Program-made: the position numbers and the translations under genes
Shown here: positions 54,757 to 64,000 of the stretch, one piece after another
How the letters are laid out: each line of letters begins with the position of its first letter
Numbering within the stretch: the first letter of the stretch is position 1
Assembly: GCF_013112225.1 (NCBI RefSeq)
Contig: NZ_JABFHI010000003.1
Coordinates: forward strand, 372,001 to 436,000
Source: Vreelandella azerica
GTDB lineage: Bacteria > Pseudomonadota > Gammaproteobacteria > Pseudomonadales > Halomonadaceae
Direction of reading: 5' to 3'
Length of the DNA: 64,000 nucleotides
Notes under the pieces: model-generated
Told to the model about the DNA's origin: nothing
Database searches by the model: none
The model's input: only the letters and a program-made list of their open reading frames with translations

Positions 54757-55575
54757 ATGTCTCAAGTTCCGCAGCACCGCGCGCGCAAACGTTTTGGCCA
54801 GAACTTTCTACGCGACTCCGGTATTATCGGGCGCATCATCCGGGCAATTGGCCCGCGTGACCAGGACCGCCTGGTAGAAATCGGCCCTGGCCAGGGTGCG
54901 CTTACCGAGCCGCTGCTGGAAGCGACCGGCAAGCTTGAGGTGATCGAGCTGGATCGCGACCTGATTCCCGGCCTGCGAGTCAAATTTTTCAACTACCCGC
55001 AGTTCGAGATCCATGAAGGCGACGCTCTGGCGTTTGATTTTGCTGCCCTGAAAGGCGACGGCCCGGCGCTACGGGTGGTGGGCAACCTGCCCTACAACAT
55101 CTCCACACCCCTGATTGTGCATTTACTGCAGGCGGAAAACGCCGTGGCAGATATGCACTTCATGCTGCAAAAGGAAGTGGTCGAGCGCTTGGCCGCCGAG
55201 CCGGGTGGGCCCGACTGGGGGCGGCTATCGGTCATGGCGCAATACTATTGCCAGGTAGAGCAGCTGTTTATCGTTCCACCGGAAGCCTTTGTGCCGCGCC
55301 CTAAGGTGGATTCTGCGATTGTCCGCCTCACACCGCATGCGCAAATCCCTCATCCCGCCGACGATACCGAACTGCTGTTTGCGCTGGTCAAGATGGCCTT
55401 TGGCCAGCGGCGTAAAACGCTGCGCAACAACTTCAAGGGCCGGGTCAGCGCCGAAACCCTGGAGGATATTGGCATCGACCCAGGGCGCCGTCCGCAGACC
55501 TTGAGCGTCGAGGAATATGTGCGGATTGCCAACCGGGTGGCGTGTGATGATGTAGCCCAAGGCGGTGAGTCGTGA
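54757..55575 (+). CDS. rsmA: 16S rRNA dimethyladenosine transferase RsmA (KsgA)
   Basis: RsmA dimethylates A1518 and A1519 of 16S rRNA. The N-terminus ARKRFGQNFLRD, SAM loop EIGPGQGALTEPLL, VVGNLPYNISTPLI (the NLPY catalytic motif) and VPRPKVDSAIVRL are all present. It is intact at 272 residues. Its stop overlaps the GTG start of apaG. Confidence 0.96.
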   Translation: MSQVPQHRARKRFGQNFLRDSGIIGRIIRAIGPRDQDRLVEIGPGQGALTEPLLEATGKLEVIELDRDLIPGLRVKFFNYPQFEIHEGDALAFDFAALKGDGPALRVVGNLPYNISTPLIVHLLQAENAVADMHFMLQKEVVERLAAEPGGPDWGRLSVMAQYYCQVEQLFIVPPEAFVPRPKVDSAIVRLTPHAQIPHPADDTELLFALVKMAFGQRRKTLRNNFKGRVSAETLEDIGIDPGRRPQTLSVEEYVRIANRVACDDVAQGGES

Positions 55576-55949
55576 GCGTACTTGATATCCATGTCTCTGT
55601 AGTGAGCCACTACCTGGCGGAAGAATCGAATGCTGCCCAGGGGCGCTATGTGTTCAGTTACCGTGTCACCCTGGATAATAAGAGCCCGCACAGCGTGCAG
55701 CTACTGGCGCGCTATTGGAAGATCACCCAGGGTAGCGGTGAGCATCAGGAAGTACGTGGCAAGGGCGTGGTTGGCCAGCAGCCCCTGATTGGCCCGGGGC
55801 AGCGCTTTCGCTACACCAGCCGGGCGATTCTGCAGACGCCAGTGGGTACCATGGAAGGCGCCTATACCCTGCTGGATACGTCTACCCAGCGTTCTTTTGA
55901 TGTTGAAATCGCTCCCTTTCGGCTGGCAACGCCGCTGGCGATTCACTGA
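55572..55949 (+). CDS. apaG: ApaG protein (CorD-like domain)
   Basis: ApaG is a small beta-sandwich protein of unclear function, long associated with Co2+/Mg2+ efflux phenotypes. The family core YVFSYRVTLDNKSPHSVQLLARYWKITQG and GMEGAYTLLD-like C-terminal block are present. It has a GTG start and 125 residues, coupled to rsmA and followed by apaH, the standard order. Confidence 0.94.
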   Translation: MSVLDIHVSVVSHYLAEESNAAQGRYVFSYRVTLDNKSPHSVQLLARYWKITQGSGEHQEVRGKGVVGQQPLIGPGQRFRYTSRAILQTPVGTMEGAYTLLDTSTQRSFDVEIAPFRLATPLAIH

Positions 55950-56007
55950 TTCTCTATCGCGCCCTTTCACACCCCTAGCAACTCACACCTAGCAACAAGG
56001 AGTCATG

Positions 56008-56784
56008 ATGAGCACTTATGTGATCGGCGATCTTCACGGCTGTCATGCAGAGTTTGTCGCTTTGCTGGACAAGCTTGCCTTCAACCCGGCGCATGACCGC
56101 CTGTGGCTGGTGGGGGATCTGGTCAATCGCGGCCCGGGTTCGCTGGAATGCCTGCGTGAAGCGCGCCGACTGGGGAGTGCTGTCAGCTGCGTATTGGGCA
56201 ATCATGATTTTCACCTGCTGGTGGTAGCGCGCGGCAACGGCAAGCTGCGCAAAAAGGATACTCTGGAGGCAATTCTCGATGCCCCGGACCGTGAGCCACT
56301 GCTGGACTGGCTGCAGCAGCAATCGCTCAGCGTCAGAAAAGACGCGACCCTGATGGCCCATGCCGGCATTCTGCCACAGTGGTCACTTGCCAAGGCGGAG
56401 GCGCTGGGCAAGGAAGTGCAAACGGCGCTACGCAGTGAGCATTCAGGCGCCTTTCTGGCCGAGCTGTTTGGCGATCAGCCTGACCGTTGGCAGGATGGTC
56501 TGAAAGGCACGGATCGCCTGCGCTGCATTGTTAATGTGTTTACCCGAATGCGCTTTATCTCACCTCAGGGACGTCTGGATTTTGCGGCCAAGCAGGGCCT
56601 GGAAAGCGCACCGGAAGGTTATGCCCCCTGGTTCCAATACCCTCGTGAGGACAACGCCCACCTGCTGTTTGGCCACTGGGCGGCGCTGGAAGGGCGTACT
56701 CCTGGCGCACGTATCCAGGTGGATGCGCTGGACACCGGCTGCGCCTGGGGGAAGCCTGACGGCATTGAACCTGGAAAGCGGTGA
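56008..56784 (+). CDS. apaH: Symmetrical bis(5'-nucleosyl)-tetraphosphatase ApaH
   Basis: ApaH hydrolyses Ap4A and can remove Np4 caps from RNA. It is a PPP-type phosphoesterase: GDLHGCHAEF, GDLVNRGPGSLE, GNHDFHLL and MAHAGILPQW supply the metal and catalytic residues. I chose the ATG at 56008, 5 bases after AAGGAG; an ATG at 56005 is closer. It has 258 residues and is intact. Confidence 0.95.
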   Translation: MSTYVIGDLHGCHAEFVALLDKLAFNPAHDRLWLVGDLVNRGPGSLECLREARRLGSAVSCVLGNHDFHLLVVARGNGKLRKKDTLEAILDAPDREPLLDWLQQQSLSVRKDATLMAHAGILPQWSLAKAEALGKEVQTALRSEHSGAFLAELFGDQPDRWQDGLKGTDRLRCIVNVFTRMRFISPQGRLDFAAKQGLESAPEGYAPWFQYPREDNAHLLFGHWAALEGRTPGARIQVDALDTGCAWGKPDGIEPGKR

Positions 56785-56820
56785 ACGTATCGCCGTGGCC
56801 AACCATAATGTTGTCCGGCC

Positions 56821-57984
56821 ATGAAGGGGTTTCGTTGCGATAACCGCCTGGCCGGGCTGGACGTTTATCGGGTAGGCGGCGCGGTTCGCGATGCACTGCT
56901 AGGCTGGCCAGTGTATGACAACGACTGGGTGGTGGTCGGCACGACGCCTGAGGAAATGCAGCGCCGTGGGTTCAAGCCGGTCGGGCGGGATTTTCCGGTC
57001 TTTCTACATCCGGATACGGCAGAGGAATACGCCCTGGCGCGTACAGAGCGCAAGTCCGGCCACGGCTATAGTGGTTTTGAAGTACATGCCAGCCCGAAGG
57101 TGACCCTGGAAGAGGATCTGGGGCGCCGCGACCTGACGATCAATGCCATGGCTGAAGCCTCTGACGGCCAGATTTTTGACCCCTTCAATGGCCAGCAGGA
57201 TCTGGTAGCCCGCCAGTTACGCCACGTCTCGGCGGCGTTCAGTGAAGACCCATTGCGAGTACTGCGCACCGCGCGTTTTCTGGCCCGCTATGCAAGCCGT
57301 GGTTTTCAGATTGCCGCAACCACGCTTGAGCTGATGACATGCGTTAGCAAAAGCGGTGAACTAACTCACCTGGCGGCGGAGCGCGTCTGGGTGGAAACCG
57401 AGAAAGCGCTGGGCGAGCCGTCCCCGCAGGTGTATTTCGAGGCTCTAGAACAGTGCAAGGCTCTGCCTGTCTGGTGGCCTGAGCTTGATGGTGACTCTCT
57501 GGCACAAGGGCTAGCTGCCATGGCAGCAGTGCCAGAAACGGACGGGGTGGATACGAATGCTAGTCTGGCCCATTGGCGCTATGCGCGGCTGGTGTCGGGT
57601 TTGACGGATCAGCAGCGTGACGCTTTGGCCGAACGGCTCAAACTGCCCAAGGCAGTGGCCCGGCTAGCCGCTCAGGTGGCGCTGACCCAGGCTTATCTGA
57701 GTCATTGGCAGCCATCTTCTCCCACTGCAGAGTCGGTGCTGGCCTGGCTAAACCAGCTGGATGCCTGGCGCAAGCCTGAACAGGTGGAAGTCCAGTTGGC
57801 GCTGGTGACGCAGCTGGCATCGGAACGCTTGGCGACGGTGCTGCGTCAGGCCTGGAAAGACGCCGCTGCCATCAACCCCAAAGCGCTCGTAGACCAGGGG
57901 CTTAAAGGTGCTGAGATTGGCCGGGCGCTAGAAACCCAACGCCAGCAAGCGATTGCCGATAGCCTAACTGATGAAGGCGTCTAG
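56821..57984 (+). CDS. cca: CCA tRNA nucleotidyltransferase
   Basis: Cca adds or repairs the 3' CCA of tRNAs. The nucleotidyltransferase core reads VYRVGGAVRDALLG, DNDWVVVG with the metal aspartates, LGRRDLTINAMA and DPLRVLRTARFLARY. At 387 residues it appears to lack the C-terminal HD phosphohydrolase domain of E. coli Cca. It converges on folK with a 4-bp overlap of stop codons. Confidence 0.94.
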   Translation: MKGFRCDNRLAGLDVYRVGGAVRDALLGWPVYDNDWVVVGTTPEEMQRRGFKPVGRDFPVFLHPDTAEEYALARTERKSGHGYSGFEVHASPKVTLEEDLGRRDLTINAMAEASDGQIFDPFNGQQDLVARQLRHVSAAFSEDPLRVLRTARFLARYASRGFQIAATTLELMTCVSKSGELTHLAAERVWVETEKALGEPSPQVYFEALEQCKALPVWWPELDGDSLAQGLAAMAAVPETDGVDTNASLAHWRYARLVSGLTDQQRDALAERLKLPKAVARLAAQVALTQAYLSHWQPSSPTAESVLAWLNQLDAWRKPEQVEVQLALVTQLASERLATVLRQAWKDAAAINPKALVDQGLKGAEIGRALETQRQQAIADSLTDEGV

Positions 57985-58526
57985 CGAGCTGCTGCGTAGG
58001 CAATAGGCCGGTCAGCCTGAGAAATCAACTGACCGCGCCAAGTAAAATCTACTGCCCACAGGCGCTGCTTGCCAAGATCAAACTGCGCCCATAGCTCGGC
58101 ATAGGGTGTGCCACAGCTCGGATGGCGTTGATCGGGCAGTAATTCCGCCAGCGGCTGGAGCACAAAGGCGTTATGGGTAACTTCCGCTCTGGGCAGCAAA
58201 ATACCATCGACCACTCCTTGCTGGTCGCCTACCGTCAGCAGATCGATATCCAGGGCGCGGGGGCTGAACTTGGGGGTGTCCGGGCGTCGCCCATGACGGG
58301 TTTCCAGCGCCTTGGCCCAGGTCTGAATGTCACCCGGCGACCAGTCGCTATTTAAAGCGACCACCAGATTGTAAAAATTGCGGGCATCCTTGAAACCTAC
58401 CGGTTCACTTTCAAACACACGGGAAACCTGCAGGTCGCCAAAGGTGCCATGCAGTGCATCCAGGCATAGCCGGATATGTTCGATGGGGGCGATATTGCTG
58501 CCCAGGCTCAGGGTAATCAATGCCAT
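57981..58526 (-). CDS. folK: 2-amino-4-hydroxy-6-hydroxymethyldihydropteridine pyrophosphokinase
   Basis: FolK pyrophosphorylates the pterin in folate synthesis. ITLSLGSNIAP opens the protein; the signature RRPDTPKFSPRALDIDLLTVGD is mid-protein. It has 181 residues, with a C-terminal extension (about 160-181) beyond the usual core. It follows folB, the preceding pathway enzyme, by 2 bases. Confidence 0.94.
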   Translation of the reverse strand: MALITLSLGSNIAPIEHIRLCLDALHGTFGDLQVSRVFESEPVGFKDARNFYNLVVALNSDWSPGDIQTWAKALETRHGRRPDTPKFSPRALDIDLLTVGDQQGVVDGILLPRAEVTHNAFVLQPLAELLPDQRHPSCGTPYAELWAQFDLGKQRLWAVDFTWRGQLISQADRPIAYAAAR

Positions 58527-58528
58527 CG

Positions 58529-58882
58529 TCAGGCCTCACCGCGGATGATGGTCAGCCCGACACTCTGTGCTGCTGCCACGGCACCTGGCTTGCGCACCGT
58601 TAGTTTGACACGGCCGATCGGGAATTCATGGCGCAGGGTGTCCAGCAGCTGTTCGGCAAAGGTTTCAATCAGGGCGAACTGATGCTCGTCGGCAAAGTGC
58701 TGGATGCGCTGGGAAATAGCCGCGTAATCCAGGGTCAGGCTGACATCGTCACTGGCCGCTGCCGGGCGGATATCCGTGGACATTTCCAGATCCAGGCTCA
58801 ATGACTGATGAAGGGTACGCTCCCAGTCATATACGCCAATGATGGTATCGACCTTGAGCGCTTCAATAAAAATACAGTCCAT
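58529..58882 (-). CDS. folB: Dihydroneopterin aldolase
   Basis: FolB cleaves dihydroneopterin in folate synthesis. The ATG at 58882 behind GGGGGAG gives 117 residues starting MDCIFIEALKVDTIIGVYDWER, the family N-terminus; LTLDYAAISQRI and FALIETFAEQLLDTL follow. It is intact. It reads into folK; tsaD is 90 bp away, convergent to neither (same strand, downstream of tsaD). Confidence 0.95.
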   Translation of the reverse strand: MDCIFIEALKVDTIIGVYDWERTLHQSLSLDLEMSTDIRPAAASDDVSLTLDYAAISQRIQHFADEHQFALIETFAEQLLDTLRHEFPIGRVKLTVRKPGAVAAAQSVGLTIIRGEA

Positions 58883-58972
58883 AAACTCCCCCTGCAGTGA
58901 GCCGGAATTGTACTTGAGCCACTGATTAAACAACAGCCACCCAGGTCGGAAAACGCCGCGCAGACGTCGTTT

Positions 58973-60030
58973 TCAGGAAGTCTGAGTGGCACTGGGCTCA
59001 CGCAGCTGATCAAGCGGCCAGCGCGGCGTTGCTTGCATTTGCCCAGGGGCATCGCGTTCGCCGGCGACCAGGCGTTGCGCGCCGACGTAGGCAATCATGG
59101 CGCCGTTATCGGTGCAGAAGCGCCCGCGGGGGTAGTAGGCCTTGGCGTTGCGTTTTTCACATTCCACGGCCAGGCGTTCGCGCAGTCGGGTGTTGGCGCT
59201 GACCCCGCCAGCCATGACGATGCGCTTCAGGCTGGTCTGGTCCAGCGCACGGCGGCATTTGATGACCAGGGTATCGGCCACGGCTTCCTCAAAGGCGCGG
59301 GCCACATCAGCGCGGGCCTGCTCATCCAGAGCGCCTTTTGATTGCAGGTCGCGGATGGCGGTCAGGGTATGGGTTTTCAGTCCGGAAAAGCTGAAATCAA
59401 GCCCAGGCCGGTCGGTCATCGGGCGTGGGAAGCGCATGCGTTTGGGGTTGCCCTGTTCGGCGAGCCTGGCCACGTGGGGGCCGCCGGGGTAGGGCAGGCC
59501 GAGCATCTTGGCCGCCTTGTCAAAGGCTTCGCCAGCAGCGTCATCTACGGATTCCCCCAGCAGCTGATACTGGCCAATACCTTCAACACTGACCAACTGG
59601 GTGTGGCCCCGGAGACCAGCAGGGCAACAAACGGAAACGCGGGGGCGTCGTCTTCGAGCATGGGGGCGAGCAGGTGGCCTTCCATGTGATGAACGCCCAG
59701 CACGGGTATATCCAGTGCGCGGGCCATGCCGTGAGCCGTGGCCGCGCCCACCATCAGCGCCCCCACAAGGCCAGGCCCTGCGGTGTAGGCGATGCCGTCA
59801 AGCTCCTGACGCGTCATGTTGGCCTTGGTCAGTACCTCTTCTACCAGCGGTAAAAGCTTGCGGGTGTGGTCCCGTGAAGCTAGTTCCGGCACTACACCGC
59901 CATACTCAGCGTGCATCTCCATCTGGCTATAGAGGGCGTCGGCCAACAAGCCTTGGCCCCCGCTGTGGGCGGTGTCATAAATGGCTACGCCGGTTTCATC
60001 ACAGGATGTTTCGATGCCGAGTACACGCAT
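58973..60030 (-). CDS. tsaD: tRNA t6A-modification protein TsaD (frameshifted)
   Basis: TsaD transfers the threonylcarbamoyl group made by TsaC to A37 of ANN-decoding tRNAs. [17 protein letters not shown], the metal-binding HHMEGHL and the C-terminal [14 protein letters not shown] and [11 protein letters not shown] are present. The frame is lost at LLVSGA; adding one base to the C4 run at 59607-59610 gives [16 protein letters not shown]. The repaired length is about 352. Divergent from rpsU, as in E. coli. TsaD is normally essential, which supports a sequencing error. Confidence 0.95.
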
Positions 60031-60212
60031 GGGAGCTTCCTGACATTGTCGGGATAAAAATGAGAGTTAAGGGCATGAAAACCAGACATAAACGCGATGG
60101 CGGCTTGCCCTGCAATGGCCGCTATAATACCAGCTGAGCAGGTTTTTGTATGCGGGCAGCCAGGCTTTCGGGTGGGGATTGTTTGCAAAGCGTTGGATTC
60201 ACCACTAAACTA

Positions 60213-60242
60213 TTGTGCGCTGTAAAAACAGGTCCGTATAGG
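60213..60242 (+). promoter_or_regulatory. Possible rpsU operon promoter
   Basis: TTGTGC (60213-60218), an 18-base spacer and TATAGG (60237-60242) lie about 90 bases before rpsU in the tsaD-rpsU divergent region. The match is moderate and other starts are possible. Confidence 0.3.
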
Positions 60243-60329
60243 CTAGGTAAAGTAATCAATGTGCATTGCCGGTCTGGCTATCTTACGGGCTATTCGAACT
60301 CAAGACTCCTTAAGGTAGGTGAGTGCTTA

Positions 60330-60545
60330 ATGCCTTCTGTAAAAGTACGTGATAACGAGCCGTTTGACGTCGCCTTGCGTCGTTTCAAGCGTTCTTGCGA
60401 AAAAGCCGGTGTTCTCTCTGAAGTCCGTCGTCGTGAGAACTACGAAAAGCCGACTGCTGAACGCAAGCGCAAAGCGGCAGCTGCCGTGAAGCGTCACGCG
60501 AAGAAGCTTCAGCGTGAGCGTAAGCGTTTCGAACGTCTCTATTGA
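60330..60545 (+). CDS. rpsU: 30S ribosomal protein bS21
   Basis: The 71-residue protein begins [26 protein letters not shown] and ends in the basic tail [17 protein letters not shown], the standard bS21. The ATG at 60330 is the family start; the open frame upstream is not conserved. It is first in the rpsU-dnaG-rpoD operon. Confidence 0.97.
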   Translation: MPSVKVRDNEPFDVALRRFKRSCEKAGVLSEVRRRENYEKPTAERKRKAAAAVKRHAKKLQRERKRFERLY

Positions 60546-60593
60546 TCCGTACCGGAAGCGCTTTCTTTTCAGAAAGTTCTTCTAGAAGGATGC

Positions 60594-60626
60594 CAAGCGG
60601 CTACCACTGCGGTGGCCGCTTGTTTT
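60594..60626 (+). terminator. Intra-operon terminator/attenuator between rpsU and dnaG
   Basis: A stem of about 12 bp (CAAGCGGC, T-G, ACC/GGT) with loop ACTGC is followed by TTTT. The E. coli operon has a terminator in the same place that lets far more rpsU than dnaG be made. Confidence 0.8.
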
Positions 60627-60752
60627 CGTTTTGACAGATGTCCGGTTAACGCCTTCATGATAGACAGATAATGACGGTGGGTGTTACCCAGACAGCTGAA
60701 CAAGCCAGTTTCTCGGAAGCTGTGCATCGACCCAGCGAGTATCCGCGTTTCT

Positions 60753-62572
60753 ATGGCAGGCCAGATTCCTCAACGCTTTATCGATGATTTGTTGAGCCGC
60801 GTCGACGTGGTCGAAGTGGTAGGCGAGCGTGTGCAGCTTAAAAAGTCCGGTCGTAATTATTCTGGCCTTTGCCCTTTCCATCAGGAAAAGTCACCGTCTT
60901 TTACGGTTAGCGCTGATAAACAGTTCTATCATTGTTTTGGCTGTGGTGCTCATGGCAGTGCGCTGCGCTTTCTAATGGAATACGACAAGCTGCCCTTTCC
61001 GGAAGCGGTTGAGCAATTGGCCGGGCGGCTTGGGCTGGAGGTGCCGCGGGAAGGTGTTGATGACCCCAGGGCCAGGGAGCGTGAGAAAAAACGTGACCAG
61101 GGCGTGAATTTGCTGGAACTGGCGGCGCGCTTTTATCGCGAGCGGATGGCCATGCAGGAGGGCCAGGCCGCCCACGCCTATCTGGATCAGCGCGGTTTAT
61201 CGCCAGAGGTGGTGAAAACCTATGGCGTGGGCTACGCTCCAGCAGGTTGGGATGCGCTTAAAAAGCATTTGTCCGAACGGGGTGTCAGTGAAGCTGTGCA
61301 GATTGAGTACGGTCTACTGATTCACCATGAGTCTTCTGGCCGCACCTATGATCGCTTTCGTGACCGGGTGATGTTTCCAATTCGTGATCTGCGCGGGCGC
61401 ACCATTGCTTTTGGCGGCCGGGTGTTGGGCGATGCCAAACCCAAGTATCTGAACTCGCCGGAAACGCCGGTCTTTCACAAGGGGCGCGAGCTATACGGCC
61501 TTTATGAGGCCCGTCAGGCGCCGGAAAAGCTGGAACAGTTGGTGCTGGTGGAAGGCTATATGGACGTGGTAGCGCTGGCCCAGTTCGGTATTCGCAATGC
61601 GGTGGCGACTCTGGGAACGGCAACAACGGAAGATCACCTCAGACGGCTGTTTCGCATGGTTAGCCGGGTGGTGTTCTGTTTTGACGGTGACCGAGCCGGG
61701 CGCCAGGCGGCCAGCCGCGCACTGGAAACGGTGATGCCGCAGATGATTGATGGCCGTGAGGCGCGGTTTCTGTTTCTGCCGGAAGGCGACGACCCGGATG
61801 ATCTGGTGCGTCGCGAAGGCGCACAGGCCTTCAAGGATCGCGTGACCTGCGCCATGCCGCTGTCAGAGTTTCTGTTTGAACAGGCCGCCCAAGGGCGTGA
61901 CCTGAATGCCGTTGAAGGACGCGAGCGTTTTGCCAGCCAGGTATTGGCAGCGCTGAGTAAGGTGCCTGAAGGCATGCTTCGTTCCCTGCTGTTTGAAGAG
62001 TTGTCGCGGCGTAGTGGGCTTAAGGAAGCTCAGCTGAACGCCTTGCTTCAGCAACAGGAAGCGCGTCGTTTACCTGCGGCGGGCCAGCCAGCCTCTAGTG
62101 CTACACCTGAAAGTGAGCCAGCACAAACGGCAGCTGCGCCCTTGTCAGGTGCACGGCGGCGAGGCGTCTTGTCATCCATTGAGCGAGTGATTCAGCTATT
62201 GCTGCATGAGCCGACGCTGGTGGATGTCGTCGACGAATCGCTTGAATGGTTGCCGGATGATGAAGAAGGCAGTCTGTGCAGAGAACTGATTGTGCTCTTG
62301 CGGGCCGGCCGCTTTCGTAGCCCGCAAGTCGTGTTGGCGCACTTTCAGGGCAGCACCCAGGGGCAGTGGTTGACCTCGCTGGCGCAGCAGGAGCTACTGA
62401 TGCCTCGTGAAGCGCGCAAGGCTGAGGTGGAAGGTATCATTGAGCACTTGCAGCAGGCGCAGCGCAAGCGCTCGCCGGAGCAGGAATATGCGGCGCTGAT
62501 TGATCAGGAGCGGGCCGGAAAAAGCTGGACGGTGAGCAGCGCAAGCGCCTTGCGCAGTTGATCAGGAGCTGA
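60753..62572 (+). CDS. dnaG: DNA primase DnaG (late frameshift)
   Basis: DnaG makes RNA primers for replication. The zinc site CPFHQEKSPSF ... CFGCGAHGSAL is at about 40-70; the TOPRIM core reads LVLVEGYMDVVAL and FCFDGDRAGRQA; the C-terminal helicase-binding region follows. I chose the ATG at 60753 (MAGQIPQRFIDDLL). The raw frame ends in KSWTVSSASALRS at 62561; adding one base to the A5 run at 62519-62523 gives GKKLDGEQRKRLAQLIRS and a stop at 62570-62572, about 606 residues. Confidence 0.95.
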
Positions 62573-62801
62573 CCCAGCGCTAGGGAAAGGTAAGCGGGGT
62601 TGAATTCCCCGGAAATATCACCACATAAAGGTTATGTCGAAAGGCACTGGCCGAACAGAACAAACTAACACACCTGAAACACCGCGCAAATATACCAAGC
62701 TGGAAAAATACCCATTGCTAACGCTATACTGTTTGGCTTGTTGGATGTAAGACGTCCAGCGTTTCAGGTGCTTCATTCTTCTTCGTCGAGATAGGGTTTC
62801 T

Positions 62802-64000
62802 ATGGCTGGAAATGCGCAGCAGCAGTCACGTCTGAAGGAGTTGATCGCGCGGGGTAAGGAGCAAGGCTTCCTGACCTACGCTGAGGTCAACGACCATCTA
62901 CCCGAGGATATCGCTGATCCGGATCAAGTGGAAGACATCATCGGCATGATCAACGACATGGGAATCAGTGTCGTTGAAGAAGCGCCAGATGAAGACACCT
63001 TGATGATGTCGGATCACTCCACGGATGAATCCGCTGCTGAAGAAGCAGTGGCAGCCTTGGCTGCAGTGGAAAGCGATGTTGGCCGAACCACTGACCCAGT
63101 GCGCATGTACATGCGCGAAATGGGTACGGTTGAGCTTCTGACCCGTGAAGGCGAGATCGAAATTGCCAAGCGTATCGAAGAAGGCACCCGCGAAGTCATG
63201 TCGGCACTGGCCTATCTGCCCGGCGCCGTGGCATCGATTCTGGATGCCTATGATGCGACTCAGGATGAGGAAGCGCCGGGACGTCTTTCCGACCTGTTCT
63301 CGGGTTTTATCGATCCCGATGAGGGTATCCCCGGTGTCGCCGAGGCTGAAGTGATTGAAGAGCCGGAGGTTGACCCCGAGCTTAACGATACGGATGTTGA
63401 TGCTGACGACGACGAAGAAGATTCGACCGCCAACGAGGGTGGCCCGGACCCTGAAGAAGCGCGGGCGCGTTTTGAACAAATTCGTGAACAGAATGCCGCC
63501 GTTGAGGCTGCTTCTGCTAAGCATGGCAGTGGCAGCCCGGAGCTGAAAGCCGAGCAGGCGCGTCTGGCGGAGCTGTTCTCGCCGATCAAGCTGGTGCCCA
63601 AGCATTTCGAGCGTTTGGTCGGTCAGGTGCGTATCAGCGTCGAGCAGGTGCGTGCCCAGGAAAAGACCATCATGCAGCTATGCGTGAAGAAAGCCAAGGT
63701 GCCGCGCAAGACGTTTATCAAGTCGTTCCCGGGGCATGAATCACGCAGGGCATGGCTGGATGATTTTCAGGAAGCTTTCCCCAAGTATGCCGATCGCCTG
63801 GAGCCGCTACGCGCCGATATCGCCCGCTCCCAGCGCAAGATTGCCTTTGAAGAAAATATGGTTCAGCTCAATGTGGGCGAACTCAAAGAGGTGAATCGCA
63901 AGCTTTCTATCGGTGAAGCGAAGGCGCGTCGTGCCAAGAAGGAGATGGTCGAGGCCAACCTGCGTCTGGTGATTTCCATCGCCAAGAAGTATACCAATCG
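62802..64000 (+). CDS. rpoD: RNA polymerase sigma-70 factor RpoD, N-terminal part (runs off the right edge)
   Basis: Housekeeping sigma factor. From the ATG at 62802 the frame is open to the window end (399 complete codons). Region 1.1 starts QQQSRLKELIARGKEQGFLTYAEV; region 1.2 is TDPVRMYMREMGTVELLTREGE; a long non-conserved acidic stretch (about 190-225, DADDDEEDS) follows; region 2.1 begins at VEANLRLVISIAKKYTN, where the window stops. The 229 bases before it contain a TATACT at 62725-62730 without a convincing -35 box. Third gene of the rpsU-dnaG-rpoD operon. Confidence 0.96.
   Translation, partial: MAGNAQQQSRLKELIARGKEQGFLTYAEVNDHLPEDIADPDQVEDIIGMINDMGISVVEEAPDEDTLMMSDHSTDESAAEEAVAALAAVESDVGRTTDPVRMYMREMGTVELLTREGEIEIAKRIEEGTREVMSALAYLPGAVASILDAYDATQDEEAPGRLSDLFSGFIDPDEGIPGVAEAEVIEEPEVDPELNDTDVDADDDEEDSTANEGGPDPEEARARFEQIREQNAAVEAASAKHGSGSPELKAEQARLAELFSPIKLVPKHFERLVGQVRISVEQVRAQEKTIMQLCVKKAKVPRKTFIKSFPGHESRRAWLDDFQEAFPKYADRLEPLRADIARSQRKIAFEENMVQLNVGELKEVNRKLSIGEAKARRAKKEMVEANLRLVISIAKKYTN

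Noticed and set aside
60123-60128. A perfect TATAAT in the tsaD-rpsU gap as the rpsU promoter
   Set aside because: No -35-like hexamer lies 16-18 bases upstream, so I could not support it as a promoter on its own.

Overview
This window reads as a chromosomal housekeeping segment of a gammaproteobacterium, most likely a halophile of the Halomonadaceae (Halomonas or a close relative). That placement is inference. It rests on gene order (trkH-trkA-rsmB-fmt-def // lysM-dprA-tsaC-hemF-aroE; isc-ndk-rlmN-pilF-rodZ-ispG-hisS-yfgM-bamB-der; ftsB-ispD-ispF-truD-surE-pcm-nlpD-rpoS; lptD-surA-pdxA-rsmA-apaG-apaH; rpsU-dnaG-rpoD) and on acidic linkers in RodZ, NlpD and RpoD.

Layout. 1-6358 (minus): TraB-family protein, potassium uptake TrkH/TrkA, dodecin, rRNA methyltransferase RsmB, formyltransferase Fmt and deformylase Def. 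6509-11245 (plus): LysM protein, DprA, TsaC, HemF, AroE. 11290-21179: small membrane protein and M48 lipoprotein (minus), a DUF815 ATPase (plus), then a long minus-strand run Der, BamB, YfgM, HisS, IspG, RodZ, PilF. 21310-27031 (minus): RlmN, Ndk, a reduced isc cluster (iscA, iscS, iscR), CysE, TrmJ. 27322-28116 (plus): SuhB. 28253-33832 (minus): SecF, SecD, YajC, Tgt, QueA. 33973-34059: tRNA-Leu(CAA). 34230-35694: RidA, a HexR-like regulator and an EAL-domain remnant next to an AT-rich patch. 35980-46790 (plus): FemAB-like protein, FtsB, IspD, IspF, TruD, SurE, Pcm, a DUF368 membrane protein, NlpD, RpoS, Alr, LpxL. 46904-50020 (minus): SpeD, OsmC-like protein and the MurNAc-recycling pair MurU/AmgK. 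50091-57984 (plus): LptD, SurA, PdxA, RsmA, ApaG, ApaH, Cca. 57981-60030 (minus): FolK, FolB, TsaD. 60330-64000 (plus): the macromolecular-synthesis operon rpsU-dnaG-rpoD, cut off by the window end.

Data quality dominates the reading. Nineteen genes carry frameshifts, and several are normally essential (def, ispG, alr, tsaD, dnaG). Most are repaired by adding one base to a run of four to six identical bases. I therefore treat them as probable sequencing errors, annotate each as one locus over its full span, and give the site. Three shifts lie so near the 3' end that the open frame looks almost normal with a wrong terminus (def, rsmB, dnaG).

I did not find a convincing new multigene system. 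The observations most worth following are: a SuhB whose inositol-phosphatase metal site is largely gone, behind a leader with an rRNA-type boxA; an isc cluster without iscU, hscBA or fdx, in which IscS lacks its C-terminal tail; a DUF368 gene between pcm and nlpD; and a SurA with one parvulin domain. There are no CRISPR arrays, insertion sequences, prophage genes or rRNA genes that I can see.
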